DNA from: Symbiodinium natans
Lineage: Eukaryota > Sar > Dinophyceae > Suessiales > Symbiodiniaceae
DNA length: 64,000 nt
Direction of reading: 5' to 3'
NCBI GenBank assembly: GCA_905221605.1
Contig: CAJNDS010002556.1
Coordinates: 120,001 to 184,000, forward strand
The notes below the pieces were generated by a model. The model ran no database searches and was not told the origin of the DNA. It saw nothing but the letters and a program-made list of their open reading frames with translations. The position numbers and the translations under genes were made by a program. Of the stretch, positions 43,867 to 54,592 are shown piece after piece (within the stretch, counting starts at the first letter, position 1; every line of letters starts with the position of its first letter).

Positions 43867-44152
43867 GCAGCCGATCTCCTCGACCTCCCAGACCAGACAC
43901 AGACGGAGGCAGCGGCGAGGGGAGGAGGGTTTAGGGTTTAGGGTTGAGGGTTTAGGGTTCAGGGTTTAGGGTTTAGGGTTTAGGGTTCAGGGTTTGGGGT
44001 TTAGGGTTTAGGGTTTAGGGTACTTCCCACCAGAGGTCTGGGAAGCAGCACCGGCACTTCAGCCACTCTCTGAGAGCCTTCGCAGGAGCAGCAGCAGTGC
44101 CAAGAAACTCAAGGGCGTCCTCCCACATAACCCATCCCAGGACCGGGAGTAG
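43867..44152 (+). CDS. Two-exon gene 3' end
   Basis: 43867-43928 follows GCTGGCAG and reads AADLLDLPDQTQTEAAARGG. 44019-44152 uses TTTAG/GG of a repeat block as acceptor and reads YFPPEVWEAAPALQPLSESL, RRSSSSAKKLKGVLPHNPSQ and DRE then TAG. The second is the longer and more convincing. In strict phase the first exon would enter another, shorter open frame, so the two may not be neighbours. Confidence 0.48.
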
Positions 44153-44430
44153 GCCCTTTTGTGTTTTTTTTGAGGTTGGGGTTCCCTTATAATCCCCTTA
44201 AGACCAAAAAGGGTGCCCTTTTTATTCCTAGGTTACTCCCGGCTCTAGCATCCATAGACAGAGGGCCCCTAAACGCACCTCTGTTCACCGCTCACCCAGT
44301 TTAAGGATAGGGTTTGGGGTTTAGGGTGCATCGGTTCGAATAAGGGATTTCTCCCTCTTTCCTTGTATCGAGGGCTGGAGTTTCATCGGCTCTGGTACTT
44401 GGAGGATCGGGGGGGGTGGGGGGGGGGGGA

Positions 44431-44591
44431 GGTTCATGGCACTCATTAACCAATTATAACTGTACCTTTAGTGTCCTAGATATGGTTACAAGTACAGTTG
44501 TAAGTACCCTAAACCCTAAACCCATATAAGAACAGTTGCAAGTACAGTTGTAAATTGGTTACTTATACTTGGTTAATAGGTGCCATGCACC
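44431..44591. mobile_element. Foldback MITE with CCCTAAA at its centre
   Basis: GGTTCATGGCACTCATTAAC on the left and GTTAATAGGTGCCATGCACC on the right are inverted repeats. The arms also share ACAGTTGTAA motifs, and CCCTAAACCCTAAACCC sits in the middle. It is non-coding. Confidence 0.6.
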
Positions 44592-44682
44592 CCAAAGTTT
44601 TTTTTTTGGGGGGGAGTGCCTATTAGTGCGCATCAACCCCCTAAACCCTAAACTCCTAGACCCTAAACCTTAAACCCGCTAG

Positions 44683-44950
44683 AATGAGTTCTCGTACTCA
44701 GTGCCCCAATCCCACCCCAAGCTCGAGAAACCTGAGTCCCCTTGAGGTGGAATTGGTTTTTCAAGACGTTCTAAAGTTTGCAGGGTTTGAGGGCTTAGAG
44801 TTTAGGGCTCCGTGAGCCCTATTCCGTTCGTTCTGTTGACCCTGTGTTTAGCCCATAGACAATTTTGAGTTTCGTTCCGGGCCCCACATTCACGCAAGGG
44901 GGCCCGAAACGAAGCGTGGGATGCTCACACGCTCTGCCCAGGAGCCCTGA
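44683..44950 (+). CDS. Possible two-exon gene with ATG
   Basis: 44683-44784 follows ACCCGCTAG; ATG at 44684 reads MSSRTQCPNPTPSSRNLSPL then EVELVFQDVLKFAG. 44899-44950 follows CACGCAAG and, in phase, reads PETKRGMLTRSAQEP then TGA. The product would be only about 50 residues, or the second exon may use a GA donor and continue. Confidence 0.4.
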
Positions 44951-45191
44951 AGCCCCTAAACCCCCAAACCCTAAACACCTCGCCCTTGATACCCCTAGAG
45001 CGCACCGTCCTACCCACTCGCGGAGCCCGAATCAGTTTGGAATCACGCTTAAACTTTCGGGTTTTAGGCTTTCGGGTCAGGGTTCAGGGTTTCGGGTTTC
45101 GGGTGTAGGTTTTAGGGTTTAGGGTTTAGGGATTAGGGTCAGGGTTTAGGGTTTAGGGTTGAAGTGATCAAGCCCTTGACCCTGCGCGCAG

Positions 45192-45765
45192 GCACAAGAC
45201 CTCCTTGCAGAACTGGACGAGCCGCCGCAGTCTGCGCCCTCAGCGCTGGGTTCCGAGATTCAGGGTGGAACTTGGGATGTTCCCCCTTATACTAACAGTG
45301 CTTAATCTGAATAGGGATACAAGTACCGTAAACCCTAAACCCTTAACCCTAAACCCTAAACCCTAAACCCTAAGACACTTGCCAAGTCCCCGCTCCTCCA
45401 AGAAGGGTCGTGGGGATGGTTCCGCGATGTGCTTAGTAGGTGAATGAGTACACTTTACACTTTTTGGGGGGTCTTAAAGGGTTTCGGGTTACGACTTACG
45501 GTTAAGGGTTGAGGGTGGAGGGTTGAGGGTTTAGGGCTGCGTTGGTGAAGATGGCGGAAGTTTAGGGCAACTCTTTCATATCAGCCATTCCCTTCTCTTG
45601 TCAGAAGAAAACTATTCTTGCTCAAGTTTGTTGCTCATTTGCTTAAGAATGTTATGTCTAAGTCCAATGAACAAACATGTCATACAAACCCCATACGTCT
45701 TGGAGATGACGGAACTCAAGATGCTGAAGATTTTTTGGGTGGACGGTCGCTTGTCCCTATTGTAG
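45192..45765 (+). CDS. Two-exon gene 3' end
   Basis: 45192-45264 follows GCGCGCAG and reads AQDLLAELDEPPQSAPSALG then SEIQ. 45605-45765 follows CTTCTCTTGTCAG and in phase 1 reads LLICLRMLCLSPMNKHVIQT and PYVLEMTELKMLKIFWVDGR then a TAG. Another frame of the second exon is open to 45799 (LGDDGTQDAEDFLGGRSLVP). The acceptor with its pyrimidine tract is one of the best here. Half a MITE (45271-45326) and CCCTAAA lie in the intron. Confidence 0.5.
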
Positions 45766-45992
45766 GCAGCCGTGTCGCGCGCGCGCGCGTCGACACTTGA
45801 CTCCGTCTGGTAGCAATGTGCCTTGCCACAGGGGTGGAGAATGCCCTAAGCCCTGAACTCTCATCTGAAAACAAAATAGCCTCAACTAAGCCCTAAACCT
45901 TAAACTCTACACCCTAAACCTTGAACCTTAATCCCAAGGCCCCCCCTCCAAGGGCCTTGACCTGAACCCCTTACTCCTCGTGGCGTTCAAAG

Positions 45993-46395
45993 TGTGGTGC
46001 CGCAAGCGACCTTCGAAGACATGGTGTTCAGTGGGTTTAGGGTTTAGGGTTTAGGGTTTAAGGTTTAGGGTTGAGGGTCTAGGGTTTAGGGTTTAGGCAT
46101 AGGGTTTAGGGTTTAGGGTGGCCTCAAACGTGTGGTGCTAAGTGACGGTGCTGACAACTGCTTTAAGGTTGTGGATTTAGTTTTGGTTCTTTTTGGGCGG
46201 AAAGTTCAGTCCAGATGTTTTTTGGAGTTCGGTTTCAAGGTCTATGGTTTAAGGGCGCAGTACTCGTGGAACCATAAAGCAATCATCCTCAGAAATCTGC
46301 GTTTACGCCGGGCTCTGAAGAACTGCCCAAATCCTGTGAACGAGGTCCGTGCCAAACGGCCGCAAGCTCAGGGGCTTAGGGATTCAGGCTTGTAA
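45993..46395 (+). CDS. Two-exon gene 3' end
   Basis: 45993-46034 (after GTTCAAAG) reads VVPQATFEDMVFSG to GTTTAGGG. 46143-46395 (after GTGCTAAG) continues in phase with DGADNCFKVVDLVLVLFGRK and later RNLRLRRALKNCPNPVNEVR, ending TAA. The second is among the longest open exon candidates in the window and is basic toward the end. Product unknown. Confidence 0.5.
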
Positions 46396-46793
46396 GGGCG
46401 GGTTCCCTCTCACACCTCCCCATTAGAAGGCTCACGGGTAATTGTAAGTAGGGTTATAGGTAGGGTATCTATTGTCATAATACATATATATATATATATA
46501 TATATATATCCTGCTTTTGGGTACTTCCACCCCCCCGAAACCCTAAACCCTAAACCCTATTCCCTAAACCCTAGACCCTGGACCCTAAACCCCTTTTGAG
46601 ATGGTTGGGGCTGCGAGCGCGTGCGGCATTTCGGGTCTGGGCGTGGAGAGCTCGGACCCTAAACCCCAAAACCTATGGCCTCTAGGAGCCTTGGGTGTAG
46701 GGTTTAGGGTTTGGGGTTTAGGGTTTAGGGTCTAGGGTCTAGGGTTTAGGGTTTAGGGTTTAGGGTCTAGGGTTTAGGGTTTAGGGTTTCCAG

Positions 46794-46888
46794 TCCGTGT
46801 AGATAGAACAGAGAAGCACACAATTCTTCAAGGCGTGGCGACTGCTCCTGATGCCCCCCCTTGTAGTCAGCAAACCCTGAGCTGCTAG
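46794..46888 (+). CDS. Terminal exon, only one open frame
   Basis: The acceptor TTTCCAG at the end of a TTTAGGG block is followed by 31 codons reading VDRTEKHTILQGVATAPDAP then PCSQQTLSC and TAG. The other two plus frames are closed early, which makes this reading stronger than most. Confidence 0.5.
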
Positions 46889-47005
46889 TAGGATTTAGGG
46901 TTTAGGGTTTAGGGTTGAGGGTTTAGGGTTGGAGGGTTGAGGGTTTAGAGTTTAGGGTTACAAACCCCAAGGGATAAAGTTTTTGGGGAACTTAGGGTGC
47001 AATAG

Positions 47006-47100
47006 GCCTGTAGTGTCGAGGACAGATTTCGGCGAGAAGTCCCGCTTATGAGGGGTTTGCGTGTGGTTTCTATGAGCCTGTGCTGCTTCTCAAGTTCTTG
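47006..47100 (+). CDS. Exon, donor GTAAAAG
   Basis: After GCAATAG the frame reads CSVEDRFRREVPLMRGLRVV then SMSLCCFSSS, ending at TG/GTAAAAG. A second frame is open for 14 codons (PVVSRTDFGEKSRL). No family recognised. Confidence 0.4.
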
Positions 47101-47210
47101 GTAAAAGCAGTAGCTGCGAACACCCGAAGCCCCAAACTCTAAGTTTAGGGTTTATATAGGGTTTAGGGTTCAGGGTTTAGGAATTAAGAAACCTGAATGT
47201 CACTTTCAAG

Positions 47211-47295
47211 CTCTGTACGATGGTGCCTGACGGCGCCTTTCAAGGTGCGAGTCACGCTGCTTCGGCCGTGAAGGAGGACCGGCGGGTCTCCCTGA
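47211..47295 (+). CDS. Possible exon
   Basis: After CACTTTCAAG the frame reads CTMVPDGAFQGASHAASAVK then EDRRVSLNTPS. Codons end mostly in G or C as in other exons. The donor is not clear. Confidence 0.4.
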
Positions 47296-47688
47296 ACACC
47301 CCTTCAACCCTGAAGCCTAAACCAGAAACCCCTAAACCTGAAACTCCTTCCACCCTGAACCCTAAACAAGGGCGTGTTTAGGGTTTAGAGTTCCCATTGC
47401 TCTACACTAGAAAAGCCTAAACCTGAAACCCTACACTGCAGCGTGAGGTGTCGGGCTTGTTTAGGTCTGAGAACTCGTTTCGATGTCAAGGCCCTTGAGG
47501 TTGAAAGTTGTTGGGGGCGTTTAGGGTTTAGGGTTTAGCGTTTAGGGTTTCACGGTTTAGGGTTTAGGGTTTCGGGTTTCGGGTTTAGGGTTTAGGGTTT
47601 AGGGTTTAGGGTTTAGGGTGGGTGTGGGGAAGGCTGCCTGTTTGCCTTGGGAAAAGTTTGTGTTTGAAATTAAGTTGGGCTAAGCAAC

Positions 47689-48005
47689 TTGAATTACGCT
47701 TTCGCAATGTGGGAGTCGGTGGGAGTGGAGGTCGTTAGTTCGTTTCCAGAATACAGAGATTCGCGGTTTACGAAAATTGAGGACCCCGAATATAGTCCCC
47801 AAAGAGTAGGATCCCCTTATAAACGAATCCCAAGAAGGTACCGCAAATATCGTAAACCCGCATATCGATTAGGTTCTATATCAGCAAACCAGTCTATTGC
47901 GGTGGTGTCAGATTGTAGCTCTGTATGGCCTGCATGCCATATCGACATGATGGGTTTGGGGGCGGGTCAGTTGGCAAAATGTAGGGCAGAAGGTGGAAAG
48001 CAGGG
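47689..48005 (+). CDS. Basic Arg/Tyr/Lys-rich ORF, lower G+C
   Basis: An open frame of about 105 codons (start uncertain, TTG or ATG at 47707) before it runs into CCCTAAA. It contains PYKRIPRRYRKYRKPAYRLG followed by a neutral C-terminal part (DCSSVWPACHIDMMGLG). Its codons are more A/T-ending than neighbouring exons (GAATATAGT, CGTAAACCC), suggesting a different origin. I do not recognise it; a nucleic-acid-binding role is only a guess from charge. Confidence 0.4.
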
Positions 48006-48406
48006 AACCCTAAACCCTAAACCCTAAACCCTAAACCCTAAACCCTAAACCCCGGGGCTTGAAGACACGGCCTCCTCCCAAGCACGCAGTTGTTCATAAC
48101 CACCCTACGCCCTTGACCCGAACCCCAAAATTCTCAACCCCCTCCACCCCTTAAACCCGCCAAGCTAAACCCTAAACCCTAAACCCTAAACCCTAAACCC
48201 TAAACCCCCTTCATAAAACCCTAAGCTGTCAGTGGGTTCCCGCTGTCCCACCTATGCTTCCGTGAAAAGGCCTCGGGTTTGGGCTGCCTTCGGGCTAAGT
48301 CGGTCCAGGAATGGTGAATTCGGCCCTACAGGAGCTTAAGGGTTTTGGGGGCTAGGAGGTTTCTGGAATTTCGAAACTACATAAGGGAAAAGGGGTGCGT
48401 GGGCTT

Positions 48407-48567
48407 GGGGGGGGGGGGGGGGGGGGGGTTGGGGTTAGGGTTTAGGGTTTAGGTTTAGGGTTAGGGTTAGGGTTTAGGGTTTAGGGTTTAGGTTTAGGGT
48501 TTAGGTTTAGGTTTGGGGGGTGGGGGGTGGGGGGGGGGGGGGGTGGGGGGTGGGGGGTGGGGGTGGG
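48407..48567 (+). repeat. G-rich tract with TTTAGGG variants
   Basis: A run of about 23 G, then TTTAGGG/TTAGGG variants, then GGGGGGT units. Other poly-G tracts on this strand are at 9100-9126, 21786-21819, 23677-23692, 25046-25065, 26785-26817, 31960-31978, 32285-32300 and 43121-43132. Confidence 0.9.
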
Positions 48568-48577
48568 TGCTTGTCCG

Positions 48578-48948
48578 ATGGCACGCTTTGCGTTGCGCAT
48601 TGGCGCGTGGCATGAGCGCTCGGAATTGAACTGCGGAGCCCTCCACCACCAGCCGCAGATGCCGAGTAGGTGACTTTGAACTCTTTTCCCGTATTCGTTC
48701 AGGGCTTGGGCTTTTGGTGGCTTAGAATTTCAAGGTCTGGGTTTTCCGATTTAGGGAGTTTAGGGGTTTAGGGTTCAGGTCCACCCCACCTTGCAAACGT
48801 CTAAGCCCTAAACCCTAAACCCTAAACCCTCTAAGAGCGCCATTCCAGGATGCAGACGACTGGCCTTGGCCTCAACGTCAGGCGTTGCGGCACACGCCTG
48901 GAAGAAGCTGCGCTTTCTTTGCCTGCAGTCCTGCACCCAAACTCCTAG
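48578..48948 (+). CDS. Small complete two-exon ORF, 63 residues
   Basis: Exon 48578-48669 begins ATG (MARFALRIGAWHERSELNCG then ALHHQPQMPS) and ends AG/GTGACT. Exon 48849-48948 follows CATTCCAG and joins in phase 2 to read MQTTGLGLNVRRCGTRLEEA then ALSLPAVLHPNS and TAG. The 179-base intron contains CCCTAAA. It looks like a whole small gene, but other frames of the second exon are also open, and the phase fit alone has odds of one in three. Confidence 0.45.
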
Positions 48949-49273
48949 GCCCGAAACACGTACCCTAAACCCTAAAACCCAAAACATTTTACACCCCTAA
49001 CCTTTGAGCCTGAAGCCCTTGAAACCCTAGTTAAACCCTTGAACCCTTTTAACCTTTGAGCCCTTAAAACCCTTAAGCCCTGAAACCCTGAAACCCCTTA
49101 AAGCCCTTATCAGCCCTAAACCTTCAAAGCCCCTAAAACCCTAAAACCCTGAAACCCCAAAAAACCTAAAACCCGAAAATCCTAAACCCTTAAAGCCACT
49201 AAACCCTCAACCCTAAACCCTCTAAACCTCTAAAACGCTCCAATCCTGGGGGCACCCAAAGTCCCGCAGCCTT

Positions 49274-49437
49274 CTTTCTGGGGCTTTACTGTAACTTTAG
49301 ATCCTTAGCCTTTTTGGGTTTATTGGGTTTCTTAATCATAATAATAATAATTATTATTATTATTATTATTATTATTATAAGGCGGCTAAAAGCTTATTCT
49401 AAAACTACCCTCCTACGTGCAGCCAAGCCTTGAGACC
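49274..49437 (+). mobile_element. Introner-like element copy 3, TSD CCTT, with ATT expansion
   Basis: The element is as at 16714 and 27328, enlarged to 164 bp by an ATT/AAT tract near its middle. It is flanked by CCTT on both sides. The sequence downstream reads LETPVKRFRPDSTTPKPL then TGA (to 49485), and the sequence upstream ends in a CCGCAG acceptor, so the element landed at the very start of a terminal exon. Confidence 0.7.
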
Positions 49438-49485
49438 CCTGTGAAGCGCTTCAGACCCGACAGCACAACCCCCAAGCCTCTTTGA
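49438..49485 (+). CDS. Short terminal exon beside the introner
   Basis: Reads LETPVKRFRPDSTTPKPL then TGA after the element's GCCAAG end. Before the insertion the acceptor would have been CCGCAG at 49269. It is short and unassigned. Confidence 0.4.
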   Translation, partial: PVKRFRPDSTTPKPL

Positions 49486-50104
49486 CAGGGTTTAGGGTTT
49501 AGGGCGTTAGAGGTTTAGAGCTTAGAGTTTGGGGTTTAGGGATTTAGGGCTTTGGGATTTAGGATTTAGGGTTTGGGGTTTAGGGGTTTCGGGTTTTAGG
49601 ATGGTTTAGGGCAGCTAACTCCCTGATACCCTGAGAAACGGTAAGTAGACACAAGCCCCCAAACCCTACCTCCACGTAAGTTTCCAGAAGAAACCCTAAA
49701 CCCTAAACGCTGAACACCAGTGAAGCGAATGTCTCCCCATCGTGGAGCGAATGTTGTCTAAACCCTGCCGCCCCTTTTTTTCACTCTCAACCCACAAACA
49801 AACTTAACTTGAAACCCCGAAACCCCCAAAAAGCAACCCTAAACCTGAAGTGCCCCTAAGCCCTAAACCCTAAGGCCCCTGAACCCTGTGCCCTGCAAAA
49901 ACCTCAAGACCTAGATCCCCCTAGAACACCGAACCTTAAACCAAGGAGGGCCTACAAATAACCTTGGGGCGGTTTAGGGGTTTAGGGTTTAGAACTTAGG
50001 CTTTAGGGTGTAGGGCTTAGGGTTTAGGGTTTAGGGTTTTAAGGATTAGGGTTTAAGGTTTAGGGAGGTGGAGGGCCTAACCTCGGCGGGTTCTTCGGGC
50101 CCAG

Positions 50105-50168
50105 GCTAGACGAGCTCGAGAGCGACTTCGTCGCGGATGCTGCAGGCAAGTTCCGATGGATGCTTTAG
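50105..50168 (+). CDS. Short acidic exon
   Basis: After GGGCCCAG the frame reads LDELESDFVADAAGKFRWML and then TAG, where the stop is the TAG of TTTAGGG. If a GA donor at GATGCTTTAG is used, the exon ends a few bases earlier. Confidence 0.42.
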
Positions 50169-50468
50169 GGTTTAGGGTTTAGGGTTTAGGGTTTAGGGTT
50201 TAGGGTTTAGGGTTTAGGGTTTAGGGTTTAGGGTTTAGGGTTTAGGGTTTGGGTTTTAGGGAGGTTTGGTGGTTTAGGGTTCGTGACGGAAAGGGTTAGA
50301 GGGTTCAGGGTTTAGGATACGGGGTTCAAGGGTCAGGGTTTGGGGGGTATTAGGGGTATTTGTGTTTAAGGGTCTTAGTGGGCCTTAGGGGTATCAGGGT
50401 TTGAGGGTACTAGGGTTTTGCGGGGTATTGGGCTTGGGCCGCCACCGTATCCCCGTACGTCTTTCAAG

Positions 50469-50533
50469 ACACAGATGAAAGCTTGTCTTCTGCAGCCGAC
50501 AGGCATGGCTGGGCGCACATATCCCTGAACCTT
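50469..50533 (+). CDS. Possible exon
   Basis: After CGTCTTTCAAG the frame reads TDESLSSAADRHGWAHISLN and stays open beyond. The donor is not defined. Confidence 0.38.
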
Positions 50534-50739
50534 AGAACCTTATCTCCCAGCCCCCAAATCGGAGGGCCTATTTTTTTGGGTCTTTTTTTTTTTTTGGTCG
50601 ATTTTCTTGGTTTTTCCTAAGAAAACCACCATTCCCTCCACATTTTTAAAGGATTTGATGCATTTTCGTGGTTTTTCGTACGAAAAACAGTAATTTCTCT
50701 GTGGTTTCATAGGAAAGCGTTATTTCTGGTAGGTTTTAG

Positions 50740-50905
50740 AAGGAAAGAAGGAAAGAAAGGAAGGAAGCAAGGATGAAAGAAAGGAAGAAAACACGGAAGG
50801 AAGGAAGGAAGGAAAGGGAGGGAAGGAAGAAAGGAAGGAAGCAAGGAAGGAAGAAAGGAAGGAAGAAAGGAAGGAAGCAAGGAAGGAAGAAAGGAAGCGT
50901 GCTTC
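50740..50905 (+). repeat. GGAA/GGAAA microsatellite
   Basis: GGAAGGAAGGAAA-type units. The minus-strand Phe-Leu-Pro-Ser ORFs are its translation. Confidence 0.9.
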
Positions 50906-52860
50906 GAAGCCCAAGAAACTAGTTGAAAAACATCGTGTGAGCATTGTGTTTGCAAATGGGGGGGGCTGCGCCCCCCCCAACCCCCCGCTTTTTTTCAGCC
51001 GATGCCCAAGAAACTGGTTGAAACGCATCATGTGAGCAGGGTGTTTGCAGAACCCCGCTTCTTTCAAGCTGTACCAAGCGTGCTTCAAAGCCCAAGAAAC
51101 AAGTTGAAAAGCATCGTGTGAGCATTGTGTTTGCAAATGGGGGGGGCTGCGCCCCCCCCAACCCCCCCGCTTTTTCTTTTTTTTTAAGCCGTGCAGAGCG
51201 CGCTTCAAAGCCCAAGAAACTTGTTGACACCCATCATGTGAGCAGGGTGGTTGCAAATGGGGGGCGCAGACCCCCCAAGCTTCTTTGAAGCCGTTCAAAG
51301 CCCAAGAAACTAGTTGAAAAAACATCGTGTGAGCATTGTGTTTGCAAATGGGGGGGGCTGCGCCCCCCCCAACCCCCCCGCTTTTTTTTTAAGCCGTGCA
51401 GAGCGTGCTTCAAAGCCCAAGAAACTTGTTGACACCCATCATGTGAGCATGGTGTTTGCAAATGGGGGGGGGGCTGCGCCCCCCCCCAACCCCCCACCGC
51501 TTCTTTTAAGCCGTACCAAGCGTGCTTCAAAGCCCAAGAAACTAGTTGAAAAACATCGTGTGAGCATTGTGCTTGCAAATGGGGGGGCTGCGCCCCCCCC
51601 AACCCCCCCCGCTTTTTTTAAGCCGTGCAGAGCGCGCTTCAAAGCCCAAGAAACTTGTTGACACCCATCATGTGAGCAGGGTGTTTGCAAATGGGGGGCG
51701 CAGACCCCCCAAGCTTCTTTTAAGCCGTTCAAAGCCCAAGAAACTAGTTGAAAAACATCGTGTGAGCATTGTGTTTGCAAATGGGGGGGGCTGCGAGCCG
51801 AAGCCCAAGAAACTAGTTGAAACCCATCATGTGAGCAGGGTTTTTGCAGATGGGGGGCACAGCCCCCCCAACCCCCCCCCCCCGCTTTTTTTAAGCCGTA
51901 CCAAGCGTGCTTCAAAGCCCAAGAAACTAGTTGAAAAGCATCGTGTGAGCATTGTGTTTGCAAATGGGGGGGGGGCTGCGCCCCCCCCAACCCCCCCGCT
52001 TTTTTTAAGCCGTGCAGAGCGCGCTTCAAAGCCCAAGAAACTTGTTGACACCCATCATGTGAGTAGGGTGTTTGCAAATGGGGGGCGCAGACCCCCCAAC
52101 CCCCCCCCGCTTCTTTTAAGCCCAAGAAACTAGTTGAAAAACATCGTGTGAGCATTGTGTTTGCAAATGGGGGGGCTGCGCCCCCCCCCAACCCCCCCGC
52201 TTTTTTTCAGCCGAAGCCCAAGAAACTAGTTGAAACCCATCATGTGAGCAGGGTGTTTGCAGATGGGGGGCACAGCCCCCCCAACCCCCCCCCCCGCTTC
52301 TTTTAAGCCGTACCAAGCGTGCTTCAAAGCCCGAGAAACTAGTTGAAAAAAAAGTATGAATCCGATGAAAATATAGAGGGAATGATAGAAACCAAGAAAA
52401 CGAACCAAATAGGTTTTCCCTAGGACAAACTAAGGAAAAGCAACGTACGCTTTGACGTTTGACGAAATCCGTCCAAAATGTAATCAGAAGAGGGTTTCCT
52501 TAGGAAAAACCAACGAAAACCTCGTTTTTTTTTCAAACCGTGCAGAGCGTGCTTCAAAGCCCAAAAAACTTGTTGACACCGACCCCCCCCCCGCTTCTTT
52601 TAAGTCGTACCAAGCGTGCTTCAAAGCCCGAGAAACTAGTTGAAAAACATCGTTTGAGCATTGTGTTTGCAAATGGGGGGGGCTGCGCCCCCCCCCCGAA
52701 CCCCCCCGCTCTTTTTTTTTGGAAGCCGTGCAAAGCGTGCTTCAAAGCCCAAGAGGTGTTTGCAAGTGGGGGGGCTGCGCCCCCCCGCCCCCCCCCCGAC
52801 CCCCCCTCCCGCTTCTTTTAAGTCGTACCAAGCGTGCTTCAAAGCCCAAGAAACGAAGGA
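50900..52860. repeat. ~110-bp repeat array with G-run/C-run hairpin core
   Basis: About eighteen copies of a unit: GCTTCAAAGCCCAAGAAACT, then AGTTGAAAAACATCGTGTGAGC, then ATTGTGTTTGCAAATGGGGGG, CTGCGCCCCCC and a C-run followed by CGCTTTTTTTAAGCCGT. Two unit types alternate (CATCGTGTGAGC and CATCATGTGAGC). The G-run and C-run can pair into a strong hairpin. All long ORFs here, in both directions, are repeat translations. Related cores lie at 56730-57120, and a decayed one at 62840-62900. Confidence 0.9.
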
Positions 52861-53270
52861 AATGACAGGATATCTGTCCAAAATGTAAGGAAAATAGGGT
52901 TTTCCCCCTAAGAAAAACCAAGGAAAACCTAAGGGAAATTACAGGAAATCCGTCCAAAATGTAAAAAATAACATAGGTTTTTCCCTATGAAAAACCAACG
53001 AAAACCTAAGGGAAATGACAGAAAATCCGTCCAAAATGTAAGGAAAGTAGGTTTTCCTAGAGAAAACCAAGAAAATCGACCAAGAAAAAAAAAAGAAAGG
53101 CCAAAAAAAAAAAAAAAACCAAAAAAAAACTCCACCCCCCCAAATCCCCAATCTCCCTGAACTCCACATTCCCCATCTCCCTGAAACCTAGTCTCCGTAA
53201 ATTCCCTGATCCGAAACCCTAAACTCCCTAAACCTCCTAGACTCCTAGACCCCCTTAACCAATCAAGGGA
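52861..53270. other. A-rich flank of the array, no gene seen
   Basis: It contains three to four copies of GAAAA.CCAA.GAAAACCTAAGG and AAATCCGTCCAAAATGTAA, then an A-run and degenerate CCCTAAA. The minus-strand Phe-rich ORFs are repeat-derived. Confidence 0.5.
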
Positions 53271-53567
53271 CTAAAGCAGGGACCACAATAAGGGACCTAA
53301 GGGGTTATTTACTGGCTACTTAGGTATATAGGGGCTATATACGGTATATCTAGGGGTTCTATAGGGGAAGAAGATGAAGGTTCCCTTCTATAGGGGTCCT
53401 TATACCCCTCTCAACCAAGAATAGGGACCTTAGGGTTATTTAGGGCTGACTTTGGGGCCACTTAGGTACGTACAAGGGCTATAAAAGGTGGGGTTATGGA
53501 GAAATAAGGCTACGAGTCTAAACCCTAAACGCTAAACCCTAAACCCTAAACCCTAAAAAACCTTCAG

Positions 53568-54216
53568 CCAAGAATATGAGCAAGCTCCCGAGCCCGAAGG
53601 CGCGCCTTCTCCGACGGCCCCGCAAACGGGCGCGACCCTGGCCGAGGCCCTGCGCTTTGCTAAGGGAGTTTGGGGTTTAGGGTTTAGGGTTAGGGTTTAG
53701 GGACCCTCGCTTTGCATCCGGCCGGAAAGGCTAAGGGAGTTTCAGGGAGCTTAGGGTGTTTAGGGAGTTTAGGAGCTTAGGGCTTTATGGAGTTCAGGGA
53801 GTTTAGGCAGTTCAGGGAGCTTAGGGAACTCAGGGAGGTCAGTGTAGGGCCTCGGGTTTAGGGTTTCGGGTTTGGGGGTTTGGGGGTTTGGGGGTTTGGG
53901 GGTTTGGGGGTTTGGGGGTTTGGGGGTTTATGGTTTAGGGGTTTGGGGTTTGGGGTTTAGGGCTTCAGAGCGCTCAGAACCGCTTAGGCAGATGCCCAAA
54001 GGAGCCTCACAACCCTCGACGATGTGAGACCCTCAAGCCTCGGCTTTCAAAAGACAGAAGTCGATAAGGGTTCGGGGTTGTGGGTTTAGGGTTTAGGGTT
54101 TAGGGTTTAGGGTACACTGAACCCCAAACCCAGACCCCCGCTCCTCTCCAAAGGCAGATTTCGACGACCTCTGGGATTCCATGATGGACGACGATTCGTC
54201 GAAGCCGGCCGCGTGA
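53568..54216 (+). CDS. Spliced gene 3' end with acidic C-terminus
   Basis: 53568-53667 follows CCTTCAG and reads QEYEQAPEPEGAPSPTAPQT then GATLAEALRFAKG, ending at GTTTGGG. 53969-54067 follows GGCTTCAG in phase 0: SAQNRLGRCPKEPHNPRRCE, open to TAA, or leaving at a GA donor after RRC. 54154-54216 follows CTCCAAAG and reads ADFDDLWDSMMDDDSSKPAA then TGA. The first and last are strong exons by composition; whether the middle one is terminal or internal is unsettled. Introns contain TTTAGGG and TTTGGGGG arrays. Confidence 0.52.
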
Positions 54217-54551
54217 GAGATGCAAAAACCCTCAACCCTAACTAAACCCTAAACCCTGAACTCCCTAAACCCTAAACTCCCTAACCCAAACCCTCTAAAA
54301 CCCTAAAACCCTTCTATACCACGCAGGCTTACTGTAAGCTCTCTCTCACGGCAACCCCAGGTACAGCTTGCTCCTCAGCGCGCCCCACAGAAAATCAAAA
54401 ACCGGCGATTTGGTAGATTTAGGGTTTAGGGTTTAGGATTTAGGGTTTCGGGTCATTTTTCAGGGAGGTTTCCCGATCCAGGCTCAAAAATGCCCAAGGG
54501 TTCTTCCAGCAGGTTTTTAGAAGTTCAGGGCTTCAACGTTTAGGGCGACAG

Positions 54552-54592
54552 GGCGTGGGAGCTTCCCCAACTGATGAAGGAGGGTCCCGCGT
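54552..54592 (+). CDS. Short possible exon ending at GTAGGG
   Basis: After GCGACAG the frame reads GVGASPTDEGGSR and meets GTAGGG, the same donor motif as at 1954, 7772, 22143 and 40824. It is too short to assign. Confidence 0.3.

Noticed and set aside
51439-52191. 250-codon minus-strand ORF and its companions over 50.7-52.9 kb
   Set aside because: The protein repeats the same ~37-residue unit because the ~110-bp DNA unit repeats. The opposite strand is equally open, which is typical of repeats.
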